A stretch of DNA of 35,752 bases from Dimargaris cristalligena (taxonomy: Eukaryota; Kickxellomycota; Dimargaritomycetes; Dimargaritales; Dimargaritaceae), in contig JANBQC010000272.1 in assembly GCA_027576995.1 (NCBI GenBank), positions 1 through 35,752 on the forward strand, read 5' to 3'. The translations under genes were made by a program, and so were the position numbers. Below the pieces are notes generated by a model, which saw only the letters and a list, made by a program, of their open reading frames with translations, was not told the DNA's origin and made no database searches. Positions 1 through 9,537 of the stretch are shown here, one piece after another; the stretch's first letter is position 1; every line of letters begins with the position of its first letter.

Positions 1-815
1 AATAACTTTTGACCAGTAATATTTACCTCATCAAATGGATTATTCATTATACAGCCTGGATGAACTTCTGCCATATTGTTCTTTACGATTATTCTCTCCC
101 CAGTATTTCTAATAAACGATTGCATAAACCGGGTTTGGATATATCTTCTAAAGTGGGACGTTTGTGCGTTTATCAGAGAAGGATCCTTGGGGGTGAAGCC
201 GCAAGCTACCAATATTCTTTGAGCTCGTTAATATCAGCCCGTTATATTGATCTATTCGATTCTTCTATATAAATAGTTGCAATACTCGTTAAATATTACC
301 ATGCCCCATATGGCTCATTACCGTTCTGTATTTCCGAGGGAGACAGAGTCCTCGCCATCGTCAGGGGCAGCATCCCTAACACCAATGCTCCAAGTCTAAC
401 GTACTACTTTCGTCCATTGATCTTCCCCACAGTAACATATGGCCCTATTTAGTGAATTCGGCATTCTATTGCATTGGAGCAGATACGGCAAGCTTAAAAG
501 TATATTTATCCAAAACCTCCCAACCAAGAATCAATTGGGTATTCAACTATTCTATCGAAATATAAATAGACGGGCCAGAATACAGATAGGTTATAAACTA
601 AAAATGCGAGTCACTATTAGCAGCACCCTGATGTTAAATGCCGGGCGGGGGCTACAGGTCCCACCACGTACGGCCCAAGGTGAACGGATGTTTAACTAGA
701 GAAAAAAATCAATATAAAAATCGCTTTCGAAACGGGTTAAGGATAAGGGTGTTAGTGTACAAACGGAGCTAAGCAGGGGGTAATTGTCCGACCGAACCAA
801 TGGTGAGTAGTGGGG
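1..815. other. AT-rich intergenic sequence, no gene recognised
   Basis: Both strands hold only short open frames. The longest ATG-started one (439-699, plus, 86 codons) has no motif I recognise. The sequence still contains CpG, so it does not belong to the CpG-free repeat islands further right. It is the downstream flank of the DDI1-like gene on the minus strand. Confidence 0.5.
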
Positions 816-1598
816 TTAGAAGAATAAGAACAGAAGTCTGGCCATGTCGACATTGCCTTTGGTTTCTGTCAAAAGGCAGATGGCCTTTTCCCTTGATGCC
901 CCGAGTTTGACGATCTGGGCAATAGTGGTCTCGGAAAAGCGACTGGTTGGGGATGTCGTGGGCACCCTTACTGTTGAATAGCCGGGTGCGTGTTGACGGG
1001 TGGGGGATGTCGTGGGCGCATTAAATATTGAATGGTCGGGCACTCGACGCCAGTGGGCGTCACTAGAGGGCCAGTGTGCTTCATGTCCCTGGAGGAACGG
1101 GATGCTGACACCATCGAGGATCATGGCACCGGCTGGAAGGTCAATGGTGGCCCGGTGGCGCTGCAGCATGTCTAATCCGATGATGATCTCTATTGGCAGG
1201 TTGTTTATAACATCTAATTTGCAAACTAGATGCCGACCACCCACTACCAGTTCAGCGTGGTGGATGCGGCCAATGATTTTGGCAGTTCCCACCCCTACGG
1301 CTTCCCCTTCAAATCTAGTGTCAATCAAATGGGTCAGTCCACAGGTGTCAGCGAAATGGGGCTCAATACAACTGTTCGTGGCCCCCGAATCCACCAAGGC
1401 CTTGATGGGACGCCTGTTGATTGTACAATTGATGAACAGCATCGTGGCGTAACTAATGGTCTCTGGGCTGTGTTCAGGGGTGGACTGGTAACTGTCTTCG
1501 ACGCTCCGCAACTTAATGAGGCTGGCAAATTTCCCCTGGGCTTTGGGATATCGTAGGGGGAAAATACCAATAATAGCTATGACAGTAACAAATATCAA
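816..1598 (-). CDS. DDI1: DDI1-family retroviral-like aspartyl protease with C-terminal UBA domain; 5' end not found
   Basis: Ddi1 proteins are ubiquitin-binding shuttle proteins that bring polyubiquitinated clients to the proteasome and carry a dimeric aspartyl protease fold. The frame contains the protease catalytic motif VDSGA, then LIDTRFEGEAVGVGTAKIIG and IIGLDMLQRHRATIDL, all hallmark Ddi1 positions. A Ser/Thr/Pro linker holds a duplicated PTTSPT. A UBA-like segment, FSETTIAQIVKLGASREKAI, follows and the frame stops just after it at TAA (816-818), the natural family end. The frame is open upstream to 1598, but the first ATG is codon 53, immediately before the protease domain. Sequence before that resembles a 3' splice site (pyrimidines then AAG near 1545). 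No N-terminal ubiquitin-like domain is visible upstream, where decayed repeat sequence begins. It may be the last exon of a longer gene, a short protease-UBA form, or a 5'-truncated copy. The frame itself is intact and CpG-bearing. Family assignment is firm; gene status is not. Confidence 0.8.
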   Translation of the reverse strand: MIFVTVIAIIGIFPLRYPKAQGKFASLIKLRSVEDSYQSTPEHSPETISYATMLFINCTINRRPIKALVDSGATNSCIEPHFADTCGLTHLIDTRFEGEAVGVGTAKIIGRIHHAELVVGGRHLVCKLDVINNLPIEIIIGLDMLQRHRATIDLPAGAMILDGVSIPFLQGHEAHWPSSDAHWRRVPDHSIFNAPTTSPTRQHAPGYSTVRVPTTSPTSRFSETTIAQIVKLGASREKAICLLTETKGNVDMARLLFLFF

Positions 1599-1881
1599 TA
1601 TAAAGGTGAGTTAGCTAATAAATGGGGGTATGAGTGTGACTAATTAGCTAAATAATAACTATAGGGATTGGAACGGCTTTATATAGCCGAGCATACTAAT
1701 GATAAGGCATCAAATCAGCATGGAAGATGCTATTGGATAGTAATATGAATAATGGCTAATAGTAGATGGGTATATAATGAAGGTAATATATGGAATATGT
1801 GAATCAAGTGGTGAGAATTGCTGAAGAAAGGGGGCCATTCAGCAAGGCTAAATTCCTGTGCCTCATTGATGGAACTAGGCG

Positions 1882-3265
1882 ATGATAGTACCTAGTCCTC
1901 CAAGAACAGCTAGCTTTAATTGTTGTATTAGTTAGCCACCCTTTGTTTATTAAGAGTCCAAAAGATAGGCTTCCAACAGTAGGCCTAACTAAGGGGTACT
2001 AATATTGGATATAGATAAGTACAAATAAATAAAGGCTAGAGGTAACATATATGTAAGGGATATATAAGTAACACACTTATTAGTTGGTAAATGGGGAATG
2101 GGTATATATAGAGTTTATTAGATAAATAGGGTATAAGAATAAGTTAAGAAAATAATAAGTCCCAATAGGGGCCCATTTAAATACATAGGGATGACTCTGG
2201 AGGGAGGCCCTTAAGGAGGATGCTACTAAGACTAAGGGGTTAGGTAAATAGGCTAGTTAGATAGCTACTAATATCCAGAAGACTCTAATGGTAACTGTAA
2301 GAGACTTTAGATCAGCCTATAATTAATTAATATGAAGGACAAAGTCTAAGTAGGGGAAATGTTATATATAATGTAGTATGATCCCATGGTACTAGGTGTG
2401 GCCATGGGCAAGCTTATATGGTGCAATAAGGCCTAAATAGTCAGGAGCCTACCCAGCTAGATTAAGGTTAGTTAGGTAAGCTAGAATATATATACTTAGG
2501 AGAAAATCATCATAAAGAATAATATAATTAAAATGGCTAGTACTGTCACCAGGCCTGCTTAATCCTTAAGAGCATATCCCAGTCAAGCTATTTTTAGTTT
2601 AGAAAAGGTAAAAAACTTTACCAAAGGTCAGTCTCCACCTTTTCCCACTAGGATGGGTACTTCTGTAGCTTGGGCTCACATTCTAATATACATTATTTCT
2701 ATTTGGATAACTTCTTAATTATAGTATGCTAGGGCATATCCCCAGCCTTTGTATCCCTAAACCACCAGCATTGTTAGACCTCCTTATTGTTATCCAGTAT
2801 TCTAGCTAACTATAATTATTATTCATATCTAACTGTTGGGTATTCTAGCTCTATATTAGTACCAGTAGGTTACTGTAGTTATATTCTTTTACTAACTAGG
2901 GCTTTCTATAAATACCTATTGGGTATTCTCTCAATAAAGGCAAGCAGTTTTACACTAGTATAGTTTACAATTAATTTTTCATGGATCCCAAGTATTGCCT
3001 TATCTATGTCATTATTTGGCCTAGGCCCATTCATTGTGCCCTATCCACTACATACTAGAAGGATCCCTGAATAATCCCTAGTTGTCTGGCTGACCCAGTC
3101 TAAAGACCAAATGAGAATCTTCCCCACTAAGTGTATGTTTCTCCCAGAGCTCTCTGTTTTACTACTGGGTCATCACAGCTCCAACTAGCCCTAATAAGGT
3201 TATTAGGGTATATTATATTGTGGCATTAAGTGCAGCCACAACCCTAGGACATCATTGCTATTAAC
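1882..3265. repeat. CpG-free, TpA-rich decayed repeat island
   Basis: Read base by base, this 1,384-nt stretch contains no CG dinucleotide; the flanking CpGs are at 1880-1881 and 3266-3267. TpA is strongly over-represented locally: in 2221-2280 I count 12 TpA against 4 ApT. All frames are broken by stops. It contains the LINE-like reverse transcriptase remnant listed separately. The pattern fits methylated-cytosine deamination or RIP-like mutation of a silenced transposon. Confidence 0.8.
2170..2680 (-). mobile_element. Decayed LINE-like (non-LTR) reverse transcriptase fragment
   Basis: On the minus strand, conceptual reading around 2470-2565 gives GLSRPG, then a stretch ending ILYDDFLLS, which matches the LINE reverse-transcriptase catalytic box (usually YADD followed by hydrophobics; here one residue is missing; YDD codons at 2506-2514). 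Just upstream (about 2621-2640) a GD-stop-PL resembles the GxPLSPLLF block. Downstream (about 2175-2260) a P-x-P...SLRASLQS...W segment resembles the LINE region after the palm domain. Stops and frame changes interrupt everything, so it cannot be functional. Clade cannot be assigned. This is motif recognition by eye. Confidence 0.5.
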
Positions 3266-4180
3266 CGAAATCGCGGTATTATTCATGCTCCCCGAATCAG
3301 GTAGAAACATCAGCGGGTTTAAATATATCGGACATCAAGAGTTATCATAATATCGCTGAAGTGTTCACGCAGTCTCCAGCAAAGGTCGTTTGTCATCTAC
3401 AACCTCTGTTTCCCGTTATGAGACTTTGTTATCAACAGGTACTTTCCGCCCATGGTTTCAGAGGTGACGATTGTGTATATTGTTAAGGCATTGGCTTCAC
3501 CTCTGTCATAACAGCATGAATAAATGTGGAAATGTTCGTACCAGATAAAATCAATATAAAATAGATTTCCCCCAATCCTGTACTTTGTAGCACTGCCTAA
3601 TTGCTCTATTGCAGGTCCATACTGCAGACCTTTCGCTTTTCTATGATTCCAAAGTGGTTAGAGTAAAGTAGTTGGTGTTCATGAAACACTTCATCTTTCA
3701 ATGTCTAACCTTGGAATTGAACTCACCATTAAATCAATCACCCATTTACTTCCTATATCGTAATTATCGTTAATAGATGCCGTCGACGTTTTGTTATTTA
3801 TTGGCGATATTTATTTCGCACAATGGACAAGTCGACGGTCTATAATAACCGAAAGGTCATCGTGCACAAGTGTAAAGAACATGGCAGAGACAAATTTTGA
3901 CTGTAAAAATAGAATAAACTAATAGGGTCGGCTGGTAGGAAGGAATAAAAGGAGAAAGATAGAGAACCAAATTTTCGCATGGAAATTTTTCCTTTCTACT
4001 TCGGGGAAAGTAATATTTTTACGGAAGAATTTTTCTTTCCCCTCTATTAACATAATAAGTTTGCATAAACGGATTCTTCAGTACACAATATACAACCAAA
4101 TAAAACGCATACCACTAACGTAGCCCCATCAAATAACCGTGAACAGTTCAGTGACCATTCCTAATAATTGAATTATATTT
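3266..4180. other. Intergenic sequence with small inverted repeats, no gene recognised
   Basis: CpG reappears at 3266. No protein-coding frame is recognisable. Three short inverted repeats are visible: a 9-bp pair at 3459-3467 / 3497-3505, an 8-bp pair at 3780-3787 / 3831-3838 (containing GTCGAC), and an 8-bp pair at 4003-4010 / 4035-4042. The right edge runs into the EF2 3' untranslated region. Confidence 0.4.
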
Positions 4181-4186
4181 TTTATT
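4181..4186 (-). terminator. Putative poly(A) signal of the EF2 gene
   Basis: AATAAA on the minus strand, about 155 nt downstream of the EF2 stop codon, in an AT-rich context. The canonical hexamer and its distance make it the best candidate. Confidence 0.55.
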
Positions 4187-4341
4187 GAGGTTATTCTTAA
4201 CTAACCGGTCCATCCTTCAGGGGCCAGGCACATCAACAAAGTGTGGAAGGTACAAGTGAAATAAAGGACATAGTGAAAGCAGGCCAAAGAAAACGACGGG
4301 CAACAAACACAAGCAAGTACTGAAAGAAAGTATAAAGGTGT

Positions 4342-7116
4342 TTACAACTTGTCGTAGTAGCGGTCGAGGCCGGGAATGTCAGCGACGAGACCCTTGCGCT
4401 CACGGACAGCGCGCATGATATCGTACACCTTGGAACCGGGCTCGGTGGGGTTACCGCTCATGGTCTGCCAATGATCGAACACGGACTGGGGGAAAGCCTG
4501 TCCACCGGTGTTGGAACGGAGATCGGCGGTGAAACCGAAGGACTCGTTAACTGGCAGGTAGGCCTTGATGTTGAACAGAGGGGTACCGGGACGCTGTTCT
4601 TCAGAGAACACGTGGCCACGACGGCGGGTGAGCACACTGTAGATACCACCAATGGCGTTTTCAGGGCACTGGATTTCGACCAGGTAGACGGGCTCCTGGA
4701 TGGCGGGGTCGGACATAAGCTGTGTAGCGTACATCACACGACGGCAAGTAGGCATGATCTGGCCACCACCACGATGGATGGCATCAGCGTGCAGGGCAAC
4801 ATCGAGGATGTTGAAACGGATACCACGCATCTTCTCGTCGGCAATGACACCCTCCTTGGAGGCCCACTGGAAGGCGGCGACGCAAGAATCCTTGATTTCG
4901 TTCAGGTACTGGACACCCTTGGTGGTATCAACCAACAGGTTAGCACCGGTGGTGTCGGGACCAAAACACCAAATCTTACGGGCATCAGTAGCATCCCACT
5001 GGAATTCGTCGACGAGCTGGCGGGCACGAGCCTTGGGGTCGTCACGGGGGTGGATCTTACCCTCTTCAATGAGCTTGCAGAGTTCTTCGTCCATAGGCTC
5101 GGCCTTCATGAAGATACGGTTGTGCTTGTTGGGGGACTTGGACAGAGAGTAGTTCTCGTTGGTGTTGCGGATAGTTTCGCAGTAGGCGACGACTGGGTCA
5201 CCAACCTTGATGGGGACCTGAGCGTGGTCTTCCTCGAGATCCTTCAGGCAAATTTCCAAGTGGAGCTCACCGGCACCAGCAACAATGTGTTCACCGGAGT
5301 CGGAAGTGAAGCATTGGACACAGGGATCGGACTTGGACAGACGCTTCAGACCTTCGACCAGCTTGGGCAGATCGTTGGCGTTCTTGACCTCAACAGCCAC
5401 CTGCACGACAGGGGACACGGAGAACTTCATGACACGCATGTTGTGGGCGGTTTCGCTGGTGGTAATGGTACCGGACTTGAGCAGGAACTGGTCAACACCG
5501 ACCAGACCCAGAATATTACCGGCGGGGCAGTCCTCAATGGGCTCGACGTAACGACCCATCATCAGAATAGTGCGCTGGATGCTCTTGACGAAGAGATCCT
5601 CCTTCTTACCAGGAACGTAGTTGGGACCCTGGATGCGGACCTTCAAACCAGAACGGACGGTTCCGGAGAAGACACGACCGAAGGCGTAGAAACGGCCCTT
5701 GTCGGAAGTGGGCACCATCTTGGAGATGTACAACATCAGAGGGGCCTTGGGGTCACAGTTACGGATACCTTCGGCGCACTCGTCGTCCTGGGGACCTTCG
5801 TACAAGTTGTCCACACGGTAGCGCTGGGCAGTGACGGGAGAGGGCAGGTGAATGACAATCATCTCCAGCAGGGCGTCGGCGGCGGGCAGGAACTTGCGCA
5901 TAACCACCTTCAGGAGGGGTTTGCCTTCCAGCTCGCGCTCATCGGCCTTGAGGGGAATCTCCAGCTTGGTGAGCATGTTGGTGGTCTGCTCCTTCTTGAA
6001 GTTCATGATAGAGTCGAACAGCTTGAAGATAGGGTCGAGCACAAACATACAGAAGGCGCGCTCGAGGGGCTTGCCGTTGGCGTCGGTGGACTTGGAGGTC
6101 CACTTGCGGGTGGTGGGGTTGAAGTAGTTCTCACCCCACAGCTTGAGCATCATCTTCTCCTTGTCAACACCGAACTTCTTGGAGTAGCGGGCGGCGAACT
6201 GGCGCAGGGTGAAACCCCAGCCGTGCAGACCGGAACCGAAAGCGACGGTACCCTTGTCGGGGTAGACCTGGAGGTCGCCCAGAGAGCGGTCGAGATAGGT
6301 GGAGATGATGACGTTGACGTTCTCAACAGTGCGCTGGAAGGACTGGTACAGATCCTCCTTGGTGGACTGGAGTTCGAGCAGGGCACGATCGACCTTGTTG
6401 ATGATCACCACGGGCTTAATGCGTTCACCAAGAGCTTGACGGAGCACCGTCTCGGTCTGGACAGACACACCAGAGACACAGTCGACGACGACGAGGGCAC
6501 CGTCAGTGACACGGAGAGCAGCAGTCACTTCGGACGAGAAATCCACATGTCCGGGGGAATCGATCAAGTTGATCAAGAAACCGTTACCTTCGGTCTTCTG
6601 CTTGACTTCGTCGAGGTCCTCCTTGGGCATCTCGAAGTACATGGAGATAGCAGTGGACTTGATGGTAATGCAACGGTCCTGTTCGTCCTGACGGGTATCA
6701 GTGAAACGGGCTTCACCGGCCTTGGCAGACGAGATAATACCGGCCTTGGAGACCAGGGAATCGGTCAGGGTGGACTTGCCGTGATCGACGTGAGCAATCA
6801 CGGACATGTTACGCACATTGGTAACACAGTCCATGAGGCCACGGATCTGATCTGTATACAGTGGAGCATCGGTGGGGTTGGGATGAGGGACAAGTAGGGG
6901 ATGAGGGACAAGGTCATTAGACAAGAGCAACAGATGGTTCGAACGGAATGGTCAGAGCCAACGGACTCCGGCGATGTTCGACCCAAGGGAATCCCCCACT
7001 TAGTCGGATGCACCTGAGACATCAGCACCTCCATTGATGGTCTTCTTAGCGAATGCCATTGGATGGATAGCGGGATTACGGGGAATGAACGACTTACCGA
7101 TGGTGAAGTTAACCAT
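4342..7116 (-). CDS. EFT2: Translation elongation factor 2 (eEF2), two exons
   Basis: GTPase that translocates peptidyl-tRNA and mRNA on the 80S ribosome. Exon 1 is 7098-7116, beginning ATGGTTAACTTC (MVNFTI plus one base). The intron is 6852-7097 (246 nt, GTAAGT...ACAG) and exon 2 is 4342-6851. The joined protein starts [14 protein letters not shown] and has 842 residues, the same length as yeast EF2. Visible motifs: G1 loop AHVDHGKS (residues 26-33), switch region with [21 protein letters not shown] (G3), NKVDR (G4), and near the C-terminus [18 protein letters not shown], whose HRGGGQ histidine is the diphthamide site. The C-terminus YYDKL also matches yeast. The upstream in-frame extension of exon 2 is intronic and has no ATG. 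The opposite strand carries an 808-codon open frame, an artefact of strong codon bias. Gene identity is certain; the first exon rests on the family N-terminus and consensus splice sites. Confidence 0.97.
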
Positions 7117-8140
7117 GGTGACTGATTTATGCTAACGATGGATGGATGGATAGGGCAATACTACGGGAACGATAGTATTGGTGAAATGAAGGGAACGAAG
7201 AAAGAAATCGGAGCGGGGTGGGACTCGTTGCTGCGTTCAACCGGATAGAGGGCAGAGCAAGGTGGTGCTGTAGCGGGGCAGGGCCAGCGGTCTATTTTAT
7301 GCTCTCTACATACACTCTCAGCCGGGTTTTTTTTCTTCAGGCTTAGAGGAGGGGCGGGTATATGCTTATGCGCGTGTATCCATTACGCACCCTTGTCATT
7401 TGCTTAGGTAACCCAGACCACTTGATACGCTCAGCTGTACACACAACATATGGGCTAAAAAACCCACACTAGTGGCGGTTTCGGCTATTCCCACCCGTTT
7501 AAGGCAAACCAACCAATAACCGGCTGGATTAACGCACTGCGATTGGCCGCTCCGGGTCACTTGAATATAGCGCTCACTCGCTTTTTTTTACATGGTCCCC
7601 GCCATTTAGCCCAGCCAAGCCCTCTCCCCTCAACCAATCAATACATGCGCATACACACGTTGTACACGGCAACACCCACCGTTCTCTCCTGACCCTTGTT
7701 TCTGGCTCAACCCCTAAACCTCCTTGGTCCGGTGGTTATTCTCCCTAAATCCTCTGCGATGAGTAGTTTCAAGGAGTGAACCCAAACTCCCCCCTTGTCA
7801 GGCATAGGGCCAACTAGACACACTTGCCGAAGGGAGAGAGAGAAGAAAGAAAAAGGCCGGAGGGAACGGAATCCTCCTGCTCTATGCGGCAATGCACGCG
7901 GCTCTAAATGGACCACGGCCAATTCCTAAGGCCGCCTCCGAGTTCTTCCAAGACTGCCTGAATGTTGCACCATATCCCAATTACCACTCGGCATATTCGA
8001 CCCAACTATAACGGGCGAAGTCCATACAAGTAGACCGAGCTATTCAAGTCACATGATCTTAACCAAACCTATGTAGCCCTCCCCTTTATACTATTTATAC
8101 TTGTTCACCAAATAAACTATGGAGAGTTGGACTATATAGC
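7117..8140. promoter_or_regulatory. Upstream region of EF2
   Basis: This is gene-free sequence upstream of EF2 on the minus strand. An A/T box (ATAAAATA in minus orientation, 7293-7300) lies about 180 bp before the EF2 ATG. CCAAT boxes are present at 7513-7517 (plus orientation) and 7542-7546 (minus orientation). A poly-T/CT tract is at about 7327-7340. CpG frequency is ordinary up to 8140, where the second CpG-depleted island begins. Motif assignments are by eye only. Confidence 0.35.
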
Positions 8141-8177
8141 GGTGAGGAGGGGCATACAAAGGGTAAAAGAGCACAGC

Positions 8178-8216
8178 TGATACTCAACTGAGTACCACTC
8201 TAATAGGAGAGTGGTG
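8178..8216. repeat. Repeat motif copy A with internal hairpin (paired with 8978-9013)
   Basis: Contains CTGATACTC followed by AATAGGAGAGT; the same two blocks recur about 800 bp to the right (8978-9013) in the same orientation. Copy A also holds a perfect 8-bp hairpin, ACCACTCT / AGAGTGGT with a 6-nt loop, plus TACTCA/TGAGTA arms. The two copies flank the copia RNase H remnant, so they may be decayed terminal-repeat sequence; the match is too short to be sure. Confidence 0.35.
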
Positions 8217-8329
8217 CCCAATCATATACTTATACTAACCCCTGATTACAAGCCTATAAGACCTGTCCTTTGTACTAAAGTCTTGGTTTGCTTTTGCTAG
8301 CAATTTAGCCAGATACTACCAATAAAAGA

Positions 8330-8845
8330 AAGTGTATTAAAACCTATCAACCAGTTCATAGATAATAGTAATAGGCAAATGGGACCTGGAAACTCCTAAA
8401 TCCATTTTTAGAAACCCTAATGCCTAGTCTAAATTGGATCTTATAACCAAAATGTCTAAAGTATTTTTGATTTGGACTATTATCTAGGAGGGCATGTAAC
8501 AAGCTTAATTCACTACAAATAGGCCCAATGTATAATTATATTATTGATTGGGCAGGACCCAGGTTTGATGGCTACCCCCCTCCAATATGCAGTGTTAGTC
8601 TGCTAGTTCCTCATACATGGGCAATGTATATTACCCTATCAGCCCCCTCCCTCCACCTACTACCAGAGCCCTTTATGCATTAGTATGGTAAACTAAGCAA
8701 TACTTGGTTCTAGTACTGCTCTAAAGCTGGGACATCTATGCTTCTCTTACCACTTACTAGAGGTTGCTGTAGTTAGCTTCAAGTTTAAAAGAAAATATTT
8801 TAATAAGTAGCATCTCTAAATCCACCTGGATAATCTGATAGTCCT
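8330..8845 (-). mobile_element. Decayed Ty1/copia retrotransposon, RNase H end of pol
   Basis: Minus-strand reading shows the copia RNase H landmarks in the right order. GLSD...DATY-stop-NIFF (about 8844-8788) corresponds to GYSDxDW...STSGYxFF. SGKRS...ALEQY (about 8750-8700) corresponds to WSSKRQ...STAEAEY. IKLVTCPP...SKSKI (about 8509-8450) corresponds to the xIKLVxNP...RTKHIDI block. NGFRSFQVPFA (about 8395-8360) corresponds to the GxIxLEYVPT segment before the LTK end. Many stop codons and at least one frame change make it a pseudogene. Reverse transcriptase and integrase parts are not recognisable, so the element is truncated or too eroded. Each block alone is weak; the ordered series is persuasive. 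Confidence 0.65.
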
Positions 8846-8977
8846 AATGATCAATATCTACATTTTCACCACTTCATCAGATTCTTCCATTATGCCTTTT
8901 GTTATAATGGCAACTAGTATTGTATTTCAGAGACTGGCAACTGACCAAGAGACACTCATCTGTTCATCAAAGTATCA

Positions 8978-9013
8978 GATAACTGATACTCCCAATAGGA
9001 GAGTAGCCAGTAA
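8978..9013. repeat. Repeat motif copy B (paired with 8178-8216)
   Basis: CTGATACTC directly followed by CCAATAGGAGAGT, a shorter version of the copy near 8186-8210. Same orientation, inside the same CpG-depleted island. Confidence 0.35.
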
Positions 9014-9537
9014 AAGGTGGCAGCTTTAACCCCACTAATTTTGAATGGAATCAGTATTGATAGATTATTATCCACAAGTGAAAGTTGAAGTATAAATATA
9101 TTATTATTATTCTAAAATACAGAAAATCAAAAAAATAATATTGAAGAAAGTTACGACCCCATTTCTTGAATTTATTGGCAAAGGTCACACAGCTACATTG
9201 GGCTCCCCAAATCCAGGAGCTAGCTCCACTAGTTGTGTGCCCTGGTTGGATTTTGCTGATTTGGCCAACAGTACTGCTGTCCCACTCAATACTAGCCCAG
9301 CATTTAGCAGCACTAACCCACCTATTATTATATGGCATCTGGAAGAAAATGTAGGTATTAAACCCTTAACAACACATCAGAGGGTATCCAGTTTATCATT
9401 ATTTCACAGGTTTGTTATGCTAAAAGACACCAGTATCCAAGGTGGGCTAAATTATTAAACAGGCACCCTTCTCCTTGTTGGGGTTGAATGTAACTGCCCT
9501 GATGCATTGTTGGTTGATATATGATGCACCATTTGGT

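Larger units (their letters stand above)
8142..9537. repeat. Second CpG-depleted decayed repeat island
   Basis: This 1,396-nt stretch contains a single CpG (9154-9155), with flanking CpGs at 8140-8141 and 9538-9539. It is AT-rich with many TAG/TAA triplets in all frames. It includes the Ty1/copia remnant. The CpG-rich sequence resumes abruptly at 9538, so the boundary is a compositional step, not a gradient. Confidence 0.8.

Noticed and set aside
439..699. 86-codon ATG-started frame
   Set aside because: No motif, no family resemblance and an AT-rich gene-free context.
816..1598. Interpretation of the aspartyl protease as retrotransposon pol
   Set aside because: The LIDTRF...GVGTAKIIGR and GLDMLQRH motifs plus a C-terminal UBA are Ddi1-specific; no nucleocapsid, integrase or reverse transcriptase is fused to it.
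2740..2800. Minus-strand VxWG-like string suggesting a Tc1/mariner transposase
   Set aside because: Only three residues fit and no second catalytic block follows; the LINE interpretation explains the neighbouring sequence better.
4471..6897. 808-codon open frame on the plus strand
   Set aside because: It lies exactly antisense to EF2 exon 2; strong codon bias removes stops on the opposite strand. The Gly/Val/Leu/Asp-rich, low-complexity translation resembles no protein.
6852..6930. EF2 start inside the open extension before residue DQIRG
   Set aside because: No ATG is present there and the family N-terminus MVNFT is found 246 nt upstream with consensus splice sites, so this is intron.
6930..6960. 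GGTTCGAAC resembling a tRNA box B inside the EF2 intron
   Set aside because: No box A or cloverleaf stems at the right spacing on the plus strand.
9051..9338. Minus-strand frame with SGASS, resembling a copia protease motif
   Set aside because: The catalytic Asp is not there (TSGAS) and the distance to the RNase H remnant is far too short without a large deletion. Too weak to call.
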